A stretch of 64,000 nucleotides of DNA from Undaria pinnatifida (Eukaryota > Sar > Phaeophyceae > Laminariales > Alariaceae): NCBI GenBank assembly GCA_012845835.1, contig JABAKD010000016.1:25224553-25288552 (forward strand), written 5' to 3'. The notes beneath the pieces were generated by a model, which searched no databases, was not told the DNA's origin, and saw nothing but the letters and a program-made list of their open reading frames with translations. This document shows positions 1 through 13,600 of this stretch, in pieces. Position 1 is the stretch's first letter; each line of letters opens with the position of its first letter. The position numbers and the translations under genes are program-made.

Positions 1-594
1 GACCCCCGGCTTGACCTCGCCTCGTACACATTTTTTATTTTGTGCTGTATGGTATTTCCTTGGTGCACGTATTATACCTTGACCAAAAAACAAGTTCGTG
101 ACAATAGCTACGAGACACATTGTTTGCATCTACCCATGGTGTTTTCAGGGGTTCAATCAACCAGCGCTACAGAGTTGCGCACGTGTGCAGCGTCGGTAAA
201 GGTCAACCAGACCGATATATACCATATTTTCCGCTGGGTATGGTCTCCTTTTTAGGAGGTAGTCATATCGGTCGGGTTCACCATTTGCTACACCGAGGAC
301 TTTCAGGGGTTGTAGCTGGCCTGAGCAAAGTCCACGCCCAGGGGTCCCATCACGTGGTCTGCATGTCGAAGGCAGGGTAAACAGTGGGAGGTAAGGGTGA
401 TACTTAACTAACGGGATTATTTCGGTGAAGGAAATGGATGAAAGCAATTAGCGGCGTATCCGTAACAAGGTTTGATACGATCTCAACTCGACCCAGTCAA
501 ACGAACCTATAATTTTATGAAAGTCGTTCGTTTAGCGCACGTCAGGCTTACCAATCACGCCTCGCTTGTTCGTATAGTAACCTTAGCCCGAAAT
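1..594. other. Downstream of the cysteine-repeat gene: no recognised gene
   Basis: I found no protein family here. An imperfect inverted repeat spans about 215-290. It could be 3' untranslated sequence, or hold a last exon of the neighbouring gene. Confidence 0.3.
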
Positions 595-1649
595 TTAAAA
601 TGTAGGAACGGCAGTTGACAGCGAGAGCGTTAGATGGTTCCAGTCCAGAAACTTTATTGTACTACATCGGCAACAACGCAACATCCTCCCACAAGGAGCA
701 GCTTTGATCGCGGATACCTCTAAGAAAGCGCCCGCAAGTAACCCGCGAAGAAAAACACATGCTGATCGTTTGCAATACGATCTCTTCTCGATATCAGAAG
801 CCTGCACGAACTTACAGTCCTCCTGGTGCCCGCGGATGGCATCCATGCCGTGCATAATCATGTCGCCGTTAGCATCACGCGTGGGGACGAACGTCTCGCC
901 GATAACTCCTTGGGCGCTGTCGCTCAAACTGTTTTGGTCGATCGCCATATTCATCTGCCAAGTCAGGTGGTCCGGCAGGTCGAACTTGTCGGTCGGATCG
1001 CGCATGGCGACCTGGTGCAGCCTGCCGTGGCTGAGGCGGATGACGGCGGTCGGAGTGACGATACGGAAGGACGCGTGCTCCGACTGGTGGTCAAACAGAG
1101 TGTCTCCATCCATGGCGTCATTAACGTATTTGATGCACTCGTTCACGTTTGTCATGGTCGGGTCGCCGAGAATCCAGTCTCCCATGGTCTCGTTTTCCTG
1201 CAGCCTGCGACCCTGTGCCGCCTCCAACTTTTTCCTCTCCCAGTACTGCTCGAACCCGAAGGATCGGCACTCCCCAGGAATGTTGGCCACCGAGATCTCA
1301 ACACCCGGCGCCAATATTCCTGTGCCAGGCTCCGTGAAGGTCTCCTCTCCGTCAAGAATCACGCTTAACGCGCCGTCCGCCAGACACACAGACCCGTCTG
1401 ACGGGCACTCACTTCTAAGGCTGTGCGGTGTTTTGACCGAGATGATGATGCTGTGATCATCTCCGTCGGAGTCCGTCGTCAACACGGAGAGGCCAGTAAT
1501 GTATGTGATCTCCGGCAGAGAGGGTACCGGGGCCGTGACGCGCATGTTGATGTGTATCGACGGGAGGTCGGAGATGAGGGCATACCACTCACCGTCCTTG
1601 CCCGTGAAGTCGAATTTCTGGCCGAGGAAGCCGGTCATGTGCGGGTCCC
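595..1649 (-). CDS. Terminal exon: GDPHM...FDFTGKDG root-cap-like domain
   Basis: The acceptor GCCACAG gives a phase-1 join from A8. The exon encodes GDPHMTGFLGQKFDFTGKDG, then WYALISD, a conserved GECRSFGFEQYWERK stretch, and LSHGRLHQVAMRDP near residue 220. This arrangement is known from secreted root-cap-like (PF06830) and VWD-like proteins, including stramenopile ones. The open frame runs to TAA at 595. A strong internal donor (GACT|GTAAGT, near 816) lies just after GMDAIRGHQED, also in phase 1. True coding may therefore leave here for a further exon below 595 that I could not identify. An AATAAA lies near 653-658 on this strand. Confidence 0.75.
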
Positions 1650-4600
1650 CTGTGGCCAAGAAGCGTCGCATTTCGAGACATGTTATTATCTGTTGTTTGG
1701 AATGTTGCATAATGCGACGTCATACAGTCTGGTTCACGTCAAGAAGGCCAAATTCAATCCCCAGCCAATGCCGCTCGCAGTATCCATCAAAATGGTCAAC
1801 GTGAGATCATACTGACCTCCATGACCAATGGCAATGGGTGACATTTACATTTGGTTTTGAACGGCCTCGGGTTGTCTCGAGGCGCGAACCGTGTATCCAC
1901 CAAATGACAGGCCTTCGTATCCTTCACCAATATTCAGCGTTTTTACAAGCGAAGGTGAAAAGAAAAATGTCGCCGCATTTTGCACGAACCGACAGAAGTA
2001 CTCCAAGGCATGCCTGAATTTTTTTACTTGCAAAGAATCGAAGATTCGACCTGCTTGTTCAACATTTCGCAGAATCTGGTTTAAACCCATGTTACTAATG
2101 TTTTCGCCCTTGCCTGGATTGAGAGATAGGCGTTAAACATTCGCATGCGTTCTTCACGTGCTCACCTCAATGAGGTGACCGCCAGCAGGTTTTTCTCTAC
2201 TTTTTGCTAAAGGGCTTCAGTCTTATGTGAGCTACATTTTCCAAACCAACCTCAATGACAAAAATTCAGAAATCAAGAAGAACACAAAAACCAGACAGGT
2301 GAAGATTGTCGCAGTGGCACATACAAGACTAATGCCGAATTTGACGGCCTGAATCGGAAAAACCGCATGAACATTCGCCGGATAATTCATTTGTTTGTTG
2401 TCACGCGAGCCAGCCTGTTCTACATTAACGACACCACCCGCTGTAACACACGGCAGTGCAATGCCGTGTGCCCCTATTTTCGAACTATACCAGCAGGTAT
2501 ATCATATTGTTAACAATGTTTGCCTTCGGGAAGTTAAGGTGAGTCTCGACACGTATTCATGGTACGTACGATTGGCCAACATAGCTGCGATTACCACCGG
2601 GGTGCGAAACATGAGCGGGGTTGTGTACCAGCTTCTTACCGCATGCTCTGGCGGCGGCGTCTACAGGAACTTCGCACTGGCTTTTGTCCGGACAACAGAT
2701 CTCGTCAGCGGCTAAGTTGCACTGGTTATCATCGGTGCATTCTGTGGCAGACGGCGTACGGAACGAGAAGAGACAAACAGCACCAGTATCAGACCAAGAA
2801 CGTAAACCCAAATCAAAAATAGGTATGCAGATATGGGTCAGTGTGGCAAGCCCAAGGTTATTTCCCTGTATCAAGATGGAAAACATACCGAACCTGAAAT
2901 GAAAAAAATCTGACGTAAACGTAGCGGTTTCTGTTCGCGTGGGGAGTATCGCCATGATACCGTAGCTAGAGACTCTACGAGCTAGAGATGCTAAAAGGAA
3001 ATTGATGTACTCCTCGCCCAACAGCGTTGACGACATTTGACTTTTTTTGTTCATACCGAGGTGCCCGGTCGGTGCATTGGAATACATCTTCTTGCGCGTG
3101 TAGATTGCGTGAATTATTTGGTGTCAGCATTGGATATGGGTGCCGGAAAACGTCTTCCACACCGCGATGAATCGCCGTCGTCTGCGCCACAAGAGTTCAT
3201 AACGGACAGGACGAACGCAGGCTCACCACATACTTGATTTTCCGCGTCATACGACAAGCTGACGCACTCGCATGCGTCCAGGGCAACATCTCCTGGGGAA
3301 ACAGTCTCTTCGTCAGACGCTGCACAAAGGGTAAGGGAGAGGACAGAAATAATACCCCGTCAGAACTTTAGTCTTATGCATATATCTTTGGCTGTGGTCG
3401 CAGTTTTTATCCAGAACAAAGAATGAGAACGCTCCGCTTCAACCCACAACCTCCCATTCGTACTTTCTTAAAAGAGTTACCATTGAAGCGCAATCTCCTC
3501 AAAGCTTCCAACCATCGCACCCCAATTCGTATGTACCAACAAGCAACCATTACAACGCCACCACACTTGGAAACTGCTCATACGAAACGGTTTAGGTTGA
3601 ACCTGAAATATTCGCATGAAGAGATCAGGCCGCTCGCTTTCGTGAAGACCTTCAACGCACCACAGAATGTGATTCCAGGCGGCGGTATGCTCCAAATTTC
3701 AGCTAAGGCTAGAGCTAAGGCTGAGGTAAGGGGTGTTCTTACTAATCGCCCTGGTCACTCTGTACCACACTGAATAATCTTAGGTGGTTAGTTTTGAACT
3801 GCTTGGTGAATCTTTCCATGGTCGTACACGTCATGTATCATACCTAAAGGAAGAACGGAAACGGAAGAGACTGGGGGATCATTTGCGCGAGTGAGTCCGA
3901 GTAGCTAGAAAAATTTATATAAAACGTTATTTCCCTGGCGTAGCTTCGCTCCTTGCGCCGACGTTGACGTCAAGTGTGATCGATTTGTTGCGCCGACGCC
4001 AACACAGACGTTTAAGTGTATTCAAAAGACGCTATATCGCTTGCGGCACACCCTTGCAACTATGGTCAAAATATAAGGATGGGATGCTGTGGGGCAACCT
4101 TCGAACGTTGACGTCTTCGGAAAATTTTTCATCACGCCGAACGCGTCAAATGCGGAGCAGCACAACAGCTCATTTTTACGAACGAGCCAACCAAGGGTAC
4201 CGCACCAGCACAATTGACGCGTGTGAAGACTGCAGATAAAGTGGACGACCAACTTGGCCTGGCGATGCGCTCTATTTGCCTCACGCTGCAAAAATTTCCT
4301 CTTTTATTGTGACCAGACATAAATATATATAACGCATTACATGTCCGTACGCAGCTTACATGAGCACGCGAGGTTCGCCATGCAGCAGGTGTCTCCCGTG
4401 CAGTGGTCAGACCTGTTGCAACCTTAGCATTCAGTCGCGAAGGAGAGTGGCAGGCAAGCAACACAGGCCGACGGCACGTAGATGTTGGGCCATCGAACAA
4501 AAGAGCAAGTTTGGTAGCGCGGGGTTTCAGATTTGATGTCAATGCGTTTCCGGCTCCAGCTGTACAATTATGTGAAGAACCACGTAAGGTCAGAGGGTTC

Positions 4601-7600
4601 ACAATTTTGGCTGAAATTGCTCGTGACCCATGTCGTAGCGGTGCCAATCTCGAACATCGATTGCAACTATGCTTACAAAAAATGATCAGACCTAAAAATA
4701 TTTTCGAAAGCCAAACCCGGAGCATTGGCACAATAGCGACTGCACGACAGCACTGCCCGTGGCGCTCTACACCGGCATTGCAAGTTGTGATGATACACAA
4801 CGTTTGGTGTAGCGTGGCTCTATCGATTTGCCGAGCAAGTACGGATGGAAAACGTGTGCTCCTCGCTCAAAGAAGGCGGGTGAACGTACTGTAAAGCGGA
4901 AGCAAACTTCGTATCGAACAAACAAGTTTTCTTGGGAGTTGAATCCGGTTGATTTATACAAATAATTAGAAGAAATTATTTTCGGGCCCTCAGAACTAAG
5001 ATTTTTGGTCATCATTCTCTATTTACCCGGCGGGACGACCAACGCACCTCTAGACTCTCCAGAACGATCCCTGTTGCTTTCCACAAGTTTTCTGACGCAC
5101 ATATCCGTTTCTACAGGAGGTACGTAGTTTATCTGTTCGTCGAATTTTGCAGTTGTGCTCACATCTTGATCTTTAGCCGAAAATCCTGAAAAATCCGTTA
5201 TTTTGGCCCGAAGTTTGGGCAACATTCCATACTACTTATTTATAAAAACTGGTTTGTTGCGCCAAAAATCGAAACAAGGCCCAGGAGAAACGGAGATCTG
5301 CTCCAGAAATCCCTCGGAAAACTACGTGATGAATCTTCTAGAGAGTATCGGTGTTTTCTCAGTCCAGCCGAGTAAAACTAACAACTGGCAACTGATATAT
5401 TTGTCCCAGAATCCAGTTTTGAGAGCCAAAAAAATGTTTCACCATGCTAGTAGTCTCACTGCTGTCGCCAAAATATACGGCGTGCTTCCTTTTGACTGTC
5501 CGGGTTTGGCCTAGATAAGAAGCCATCGGAGGCGGGTCTGATTGTACTACCAGCCTTTGTCCGACAGATCATAGGCCCCAACAGCACGCCGAAGGACCAA
5601 CCTTTCGTGGGTGTGTTCCAAAATCCCTTTTTCACGCAGATAATAGATGGTACCCACAGACAGGCCGACATTTTCTAAACGAGACCAAATTCCAGATAAC
5701 GTTGTATACCTTTAAATAATTGACCAGGAGATCACGTTATTAACAACGTCGTGCCTAGCTGACTTAGACACGCGCCTCCGAGGTATCTCACCACATAATT
5801 CGGAGTCTTCGTCGTAACGGCCAGTGTTACATTCGCATACGTCGTCGGCGCGCGCTCCGCCTTGTACACTCCCTTCGTCTTGGGCTGATATTCGACAGTA
5901 TAGATGAAGCAAGCACCGTTTGTCAAGTCATGTCAAAACCTATGCCTGATATATTTGTCTCAAAAGAGAAGGAACGGGTTCCAGAGCGAACACACGTCAC
6001 GCGCCAGTGGTATCGTTATACTTCGAAGTAAATGCTTTCAGATATACTATGTATGTATCCTGCATGCTTACTTCAAGGCCTCTTATCATGAGCTTTGCTT
6101 TGATTCCATACTCACATGAGCATGTGCCGTCCGCCATGCAGCAGGTGTTGCCTTCACAGGCATCGTCGTCTTCGCAAGCTGTCAATCAGGAAAAGGGCAA
6201 AAGCAGGTAGAATCATAGTCACTGGGAAGGAATGGAAGAGCCGTGCACAAATATCCTGCAAGCCCTACTGCCCGAAATGAACCATATTCTCATGATCGTC
6301 TTGCCAAACATGGCTCTGGACTAGCCCACAAATGTTGTAGCGTGAGTGTCAACCGGTTTTCGACATTCGTGGATACTTTGCCATCACGTATTTTGTTTGT
6401 GAAAATGTATCGCAGCTTTTTTGATACAAAATGCGCTGTGCGTTAATTGTACACAAGTTTTACCAAGTTGTTGTTGAGTGCAACGTAGTTTCCGCGACCC
6501 CCATTCAAATGACGGCGGTTAGACGTCATCACGCAGTCTACTCGACATGGCATCTCCCGTACTCGCCTAACGTGATCATGGTTGTTCATGATGAGTGGCT
6601 AAACTAAAATAAAAACTCACCACATGTTTCGCCGTCGGAAGCGAGAATGCCGCTAACGCATTCGCAAGAGTCTGTAGCCGTTTCTCCGAATAGGAGTGAT
6701 TCTTCGTCAGCGTCTACGTTCGTACAGGAAAAAACATCGAGGAAACCGAATGTGTCAGGTGCAGGACCAGGCTTCAGTGGACGGAACGAGTACCTTCGTG
6801 CAACGCCTGCTGTTGTGTTAGTGTCCAAGCCTTCAACATATTGAGATATGCACGCTCAAGTTCTGCAGGGTTTGATGATTTTGGGTAAGGGTATGGGGGC
6901 CTCACAAAACTTTCGGGTACAGATATTATAGAAGTGTTACTGAACTTCCACAAGTTCCGGGTACGCGTATGAAAGTTGAATGTCGTACACAACTCACGAG
7001 AGTCCCGGGAAGGGGTAATTTTCGGGTTAATAAAAGCACCAGCAAGCAGCTTCAAAGTTTGAATACTGACTAAAAATTCGTCGAATTCAAACTTGACGTC
7101 CTGATTTTGATTTTGTTCAATAATAATGTTGGAAGTGAAAGCGAATCAATTTGGAACTGCTGCGTTCACGTCCCACGGAGTTTTTTCTATCTTTTTCTTA
7201 AAGTGGGGGGGGTAGATGATTTCAATTTTCGAATGCTGTACAAAGAGTAACATATAAGATAACAAATAATATTCCGTATTCGTACTCTTACCGATATGAA
7301 AAAAAAAACGGCCTACTATATACATATGATGGAGCAGTATATATCCCCCTCACCGGTTATTCGACTTACAAGATTCACTTGATAAAGGATACATTTTCCC
7401 TTCACAGCTGTCAGATTTTGTCCCCTTGAGAAACGGGTTTTATAGTTTCCGCGCACAGACTGACTAAAATCATCCTGTTGACCCTGATAGCTACACTGTA
7501 GTTGTAAGGGGAGTCGCGGACCTATATCCTTAATGAGGACACACAACTCGTAATGCGCGCGATCGGAGTATCACACACAGCTTGCAAAGATGAGTTTCGA

Positions 7601-10600
7601 CGAAATCTTCGATCTCACAGCTAGCTGGAGTGTATTTTCATTTTTCAAGATAATATATATAGTGGAAACTACAGTAATGAAAAAAAAAAATAGCATGTGA
7701 GTGATGATATATATAGCTCAAAATTCCCCATCCAAAGTTAGAGCAACAACACTTCCTATTACAATGGAAAAAAAAACTTACGCATGTAGTAAAGACCCAG
7801 GCTACGGTAGGGGGGTCCCCTTTTGGGCCTTTTATTTCAGTGGCCAGGGGTCACTCGCGCGAGTAACCCCTTTGTTCCTATGCGATTTTACGTATTCTTC
7901 ATGTTTTTTATTGGCGAAATAAACTCGCAATGCAAAGGTGATCTGAGCTGCGCCGAAACAAATGCCTGAACCATCTTCATCTGTGGGGTACAGAGCCACT
8001 CGTGCGAGTGGCTCAAACACACCAGTGAAAATGGGGGTACCCCCCCTACCGTAGCCTTGGTCTAAATTGAGAGTACCAACAACGCAGCTTACAAATATGA
8101 GTGTTGACCTGCAATTCGTCAATCTCACGACCGACGTCCTTGAAATATTTTTCATGAATCAACCTCGTCAAAAAAGCTGTTGAAACAATTATTTTTTGAC
8201 CGGTCGAAAAAAAAAAAAATTGTCAACTAGATGTCAACGCATTTTAATTACTGCGATTGGCATGGTGCATACATTGCATGTTGAGAATTTAATACACCCT
8301 CGGGTGGCCGACCGATGACGGTCTTCAGGAGTTGATCAGGGGTTTGTTGCAAGACTAACTCAAGCATCACATATATATATTACCTCTTTTTCATGACAAA
8401 CCCCAACCCTTTCCCCCCCCCCGCCCCTCCGTCCCCCGATCCCCCCCCCCCTCTTCCGCCTAGTCTGTCCAAACGCCCCACTCACAATCAAAATCGGCCT
8501 GAGTAATAAACACCTATACGCAGTTGATACCACGTCATTATCTTTCCGACCATCCATGACGAAGGTTTCAATTATTTCCCCCCCCCCTCCCCTCCAACGC
8601 CCCCTCTTTTCCGACCACCTACACGATCGCCTAGACCTAGCACCACGCGTATAACAAGCTGCTACATATCTTTGATCTCACAGCCGAAGTGTATTTGAAT
8701 ATTATTTGTGACCTAAACCTCCTAAAACCCCCCCCCCCCCCTCTTACTCTCCCTTACTCAAACGCCCCACCAAATATCAAAATCCGCCACATTAACAAAC
8801 ACTTCACGCACAGGATATCACCTCATTATCTTTCGAGAGCCATCCATGCCGCTGTGTCCCCCCCCCCCCCCCCCCCCCCCCCCTCCAACGCCCCCTCTTT
8901 CCCGACAACCTGCACGATCGCCTAGACCTAGCACCACGCGTATAACAAGCTGATACATATCTTTGATCTCACAGCCGAAGTGTATTTGAATATTATTTGT
9001 GACTTAAAAATCTCCCCCCCCCCCCTCTTGCTCTCCCTTACTCAAACGCCCCACCAAATATCGAAATCCGCCACATTAATAAACACTTCACGCACAGGAT
9101 ATCACCTCATTATCTTTCGAGAGCCGTCCATGCCGCTGTGTTCCCCCCCCCCCCCCCCCCCCGCCTCGAACGCCCCTTTCTTCCCCATCACCCGCACCTT
9201 CGCCTAGACCTAGCACCACACGTATAACAAACCCCTCACCTAAAGCCCTTTCCCCCCCCCCCCCCGCCCCCCGCCCCCACCCCCCACCCTCCCCCCCAAC
9301 CCCACCCCCTCAAACACTCCACCCTCTCTTTACTCACTGATTGTACGACTTACCCCAGAATATACACGATAAACTGATGTATTATTTCCAAAAATGTCAC
9401 ATTTATCGCCTCGAAATAATGTATAGTTTCCAGGCACATACCGAGCTGCCCCCCCCCCCCCCCCCCCCCCCCCGCGCCAACCCCCCCCCCCCCCCCCCTC
9501 CGCCCCCAATAATATACTGGTGCCAAAACCGTCAGATTTATCCCCTCAAAAGGATTTATAGCTTACATGCACAAATTGCCCCTTCCCCCCCCCCCCCCCC
9601 CCCCCCGCCCCCCTCCAAACCCGCTCGCTTTTGATCAAAACCAGGCCCCCCCTTTTGCCTTCACAGCTGTCAGATTTTGTCCCCCTCAGAAACGGGTTTT
9701 ATAGTTTCCGCGCACAGACTGACTAAAATCATCCTGTTGACCCTGATAGCTACACTGTAGCTGTAAGGGGAGTCGCCGACCTATATCCTTAATGAGGACA
9801 CACAACTCGTAATGCGCGCGATCGGAGTATCACACACAGCTTGCAAAGATGAGTTTCGACGAAATCTTCGATCTCACAGCTGGAGTGTATTTTAATTTTT
9901 ATAATATATTATCAGAATATATGATATATTGAAAAAAATAATATAATAAACTCGTAATGCGCGCAATCGGAGTATCACACACAGCTTGCAAAGATGAGTT
10001 TCGACGAAATCTTCGATCTCACAGCTGGAGTGTATTTTAATTTTTATAATATAATACACTTTATTTAGCTGTGAGATCAAATATTTCGACCATCCTCATC
10101 TTTGCAAGCTGTGTGTGATACTCCGATCGCGCGTATTACGGGTTGTGTGTTTCAAGTAAGGATATAGGTCGGCGACTCCCCTTGCAACTATATTGTGTAG
10201 CTATCATGGTCAACAGGGTCATGTCCATCAATCTGTGCGCGGGAACCATAAAACCTGTTTCTGAGGGCGACAAAATCTGACAGCTAGCTGTGGAAGGAAA
10301 TGCATCAGTTTATAAAGTGAATCCTGTAAGTCGAATATCAGGCGAGGGGAGGGCGGAGTTTTGAAGGGCGTGGGAGTCTGATTTTGATCGAAAGGGGGCC
10401 TGATTTGGATCAAAAGAGGGGCGGAAGAGGGGGAGAGGACGGGTGAGGCAGGACAATTTGTGCGTGGAAAAATAAAATATTTCTTGTGGGGGAGGGGGGG
10501 GAAATATGGCGGGGGGGGGAGGGCTTTAGGTAGCAAAGATGTAGGGGTTTGCTATATCCGTAGTAGTAGTGCTAGGTCTTGGCGATGGTGCGGGTGGTGG

Positions 10601-13600
10601 GGAAGGAGGCGGCGTTGGGGACGGGGGTGGGTAGGAAATATATATGTAAAAAAAAAAAAAAATTGCTTTTGAATAGAGGCGCTCGATAGTCCATCTAAAG
10701 TTTACTGACCGATGATCGAGAAGCCGCTCACATGCGGTTGGGAAGAGAGAGGGGGGAGGGGGCGGGCTTCACCTGTTTCATTGATGTCGAAAACGCCGCT
10801 AGGTCCGAAATCCTATTGGACCGATTTCTAGATCGCAGCTATGCTCTAGAAGCCTATAGACCCTCGAATAGGCTTAAAACACGATTTATACCGAGACCCC
10901 TCATTCCAGAACGCCAACTACAATGCAGGGAAATTGTTTCCTTGTATGAATGGGCAGTCACTACACCACTGCTGTTTTTGTGCAGCATAACCTTGTACAT
11001 GGTACCTTGTAGGATCAGCCGATACTCATTTACTCCGCACACTGTCCCTGACCGCTACGAGTATCATAGATGGCATTGCCACACCGACGAGCAACTTTGT
11101 AGGCTAAGTGCTACTACTGTGGCACTGCAGCAATGTTATTGTACGTTTACTACTGAACATCGATAATGACAATAGATAGGCTGATATCACCTATTTCCTG
11201 ACATTGTACTCATAGGAAAAAACCTGTACTACTACTGTATCACACACAGCTTGCAAAGAATCACACACAGCTTGCAAAGATGAGTTTCGACAAAATATTC
11301 CATCTCACAGCTGAAGGGTATTTTTATTTTTATAATAATACTACTTGTTGTTCTGTAACACAGATCATACCATGTGTGACGTAACACAGATCATACCATG
11401 TTGTTTTCAAATATATATTAACTCGTATTGCCTAGTCAAAACCGTGGTCACAGGACACCATAGCGTTCCCCGGCTGTGGTGCCTGAAAAAAAAAAAACAA
11501 TAATGGCGGTCGCACTACCAATTTTAGTACTACTACTCGCTGTCTCGATAGGTCAAGTGGCACGACAAAAAAGTAGCAAAGCCACCGGTAGACACTTCTG
11601 AACCAAAAGATATTTCGATGATCGTAAATAGCGAGATCTGCATTATTCCGATCAGAAAAAAAACATTTCGTGTACCAATAATACGCAATGCTATACGTGG
11701 TTTCACATCAAAATATCGTTGTATTATAAACAAGTTAAATCGAATTAAATTCGAATCATGTAAAAAGAATAATTTCGATTCAAGAGTGTCTTTGTTAATA
11801 ATACCTTAATACATGCCCTTCCTTAGAGACGAAAGAACTATCAACAACAACTGTTAACAGGTAGGTGGTTCTTTTTGTATGATAATTACTTTTTGCTGTT
11901 TTCGGTGTTCGGTTTGTGGGACTGACAAAACATGGCGACATCCTGATTTATGCATAATACACTTTCCGGATGAAACCAAATGCATACCGGGCTTTCTCGG
12001 GTATTGTAATGAATGTATACCCTTACCCCCCGGCGGGTATTGTGCCACGGTCATACAAAAGTCACAAAATTGCCGGGTAAGGGTATGAGGACCTTACATA
12101 GCTTCCAGAAGATCCGGGTACGGGTACGGATGTCTTACACAACTTACAGAAGTTCCGGGTATTGTGGCGCAGGGGGCCGCACCTTGCGAGTTGAGGCAAA
12201 CGGGCGTACAGAACTTCCGCAAGTTCCGGGTATGGGTGTGAATGCCTTACGTTCTTTGTAGGGTAATACGCGCGGTAAGCACTCTGGGTACGGTTTGTAC
12301 GTACCCTACAGAACACAACCTTGGAAATATGCTACCGATACGATGCGTAGGTCTCGACCGCACAACAATAGACTACCTTCGGTGAATGCGATGCCACAGT
12401 AAGATAAACTCGACAATGAGTCGTCTCATGCTGGTGTTGCAGCACCTGATAATGATGACACGACTGGCTCAGCACGTCACCCCAAAAACGACTTTCAAGA
12501 CGTTAGTTCGCGCAGCTCCACCTACCCTTCTACGCGGTAGTCCTGTAACCCAAATATAGTCGTACAACTTTTGTACCCCAACCGATCGTTCCCCACGAGA
12601 CAGGCTCAACCGTCCGAAAATGTCTAGCCCTAAATTATGCGCACCAACCACCGGCACCGTGGAGTGACTCACTCGTACCGTTGATCTGATGAGCACTTGC
12701 GCACATATTACCGTGTCCCCTTCCTTTGGGAGAGAAGCACACCTTGTATGCCGTTTGTCTACCCGACCGAGTGGGACAATTAATCTTCTATAAAACACCA
12801 TGTCCCCATACGTTTTTCTTTTCTTTGATTTCCTCTTCTTCATCCTCTTTATTTTCTGTTTATTTTTCCCCAGTAAACTTACGCCTGTCGTGCGTATGCG
12901 TAGTGATAGATACTACGTCTAATATATACGTCGTAGTCTTCCTTGGGTGGCGATCGGAATATTTGGTTTCTCCAGGCGCAAGTAGTGAGACATATGCACC
13001 GGCCTGGACCTGGCACATCATAGACTGACGCCCAATTTCACTTTTACATGTGTCTGGTGGACGCATGAATTGCATCATCTGTGATTTACGCCACCTTTGA
13101 TTGTGTGTGTATATCCCTGGGGTATTTCTCAGCTCCAGAGCGACTGGAGCCTGTCCCGTGACTACAGACTTGATCATGCGAGTTAACGTGAGAACAACAA
13201 CAAACAACGAACGCGAAACAAATGACCGACTGATCGAGACTACGCTGTACTTTGCTGTACTGAGGTTTGAGGGATAATTTCGTGGCGGCGCTCAGTCTTT
13301 TTCTCTTCATGTCCTTTAATTGACAATAAAAAAAGCGAAAGCGCTGCGGTCGAAGGCGGGAGAGTCGAAGACCTCGCAAGCAAACACCAAGCGGTCGCAC
13401 AAAACATGTACCAGAATGCGCTACGTACGAAACCCAATTCGCGCGCGTGGAATAGACATCGTGTCTCACCCTGCGGGGGCGAGAATGGCGGTGAGCGTGA
13501 ACTAGGTTTGGCCATTGCCGGTCACGCCCCGGAGCAACGACTTATTATTCGTTCTTACCTACCGACTTGGCCGTTTACACAGATATATCCGCACGCACAG

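Noticed and set aside
704-1456. Plus-strand frames of 250 and 180 codons
   Set aside because: They are antisense to the GDPHM domain exon, whose minus-strand frame has clear family motifs.
2557-3087. 176-codon minus-strand frame as one exon
   Set aside because: Only its part at 2640-2741 has the module cysteine pattern and splice sites; the rest is intron read-through.
7200-7700. CRISPR-like or regularly spaced array
   Set aside because: Repeats here are dispersed transposon ends, not equal-length repeats with unique spacers, and the genome is eukaryotic.
8689-9634. Proline-rich open frames (also 34123-34410, 38021-38281, 56961-57305)
   Set aside because: They come from poly-C tracts in the composite repeat family. 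The same frames recur with each copy and carry no independent signal.
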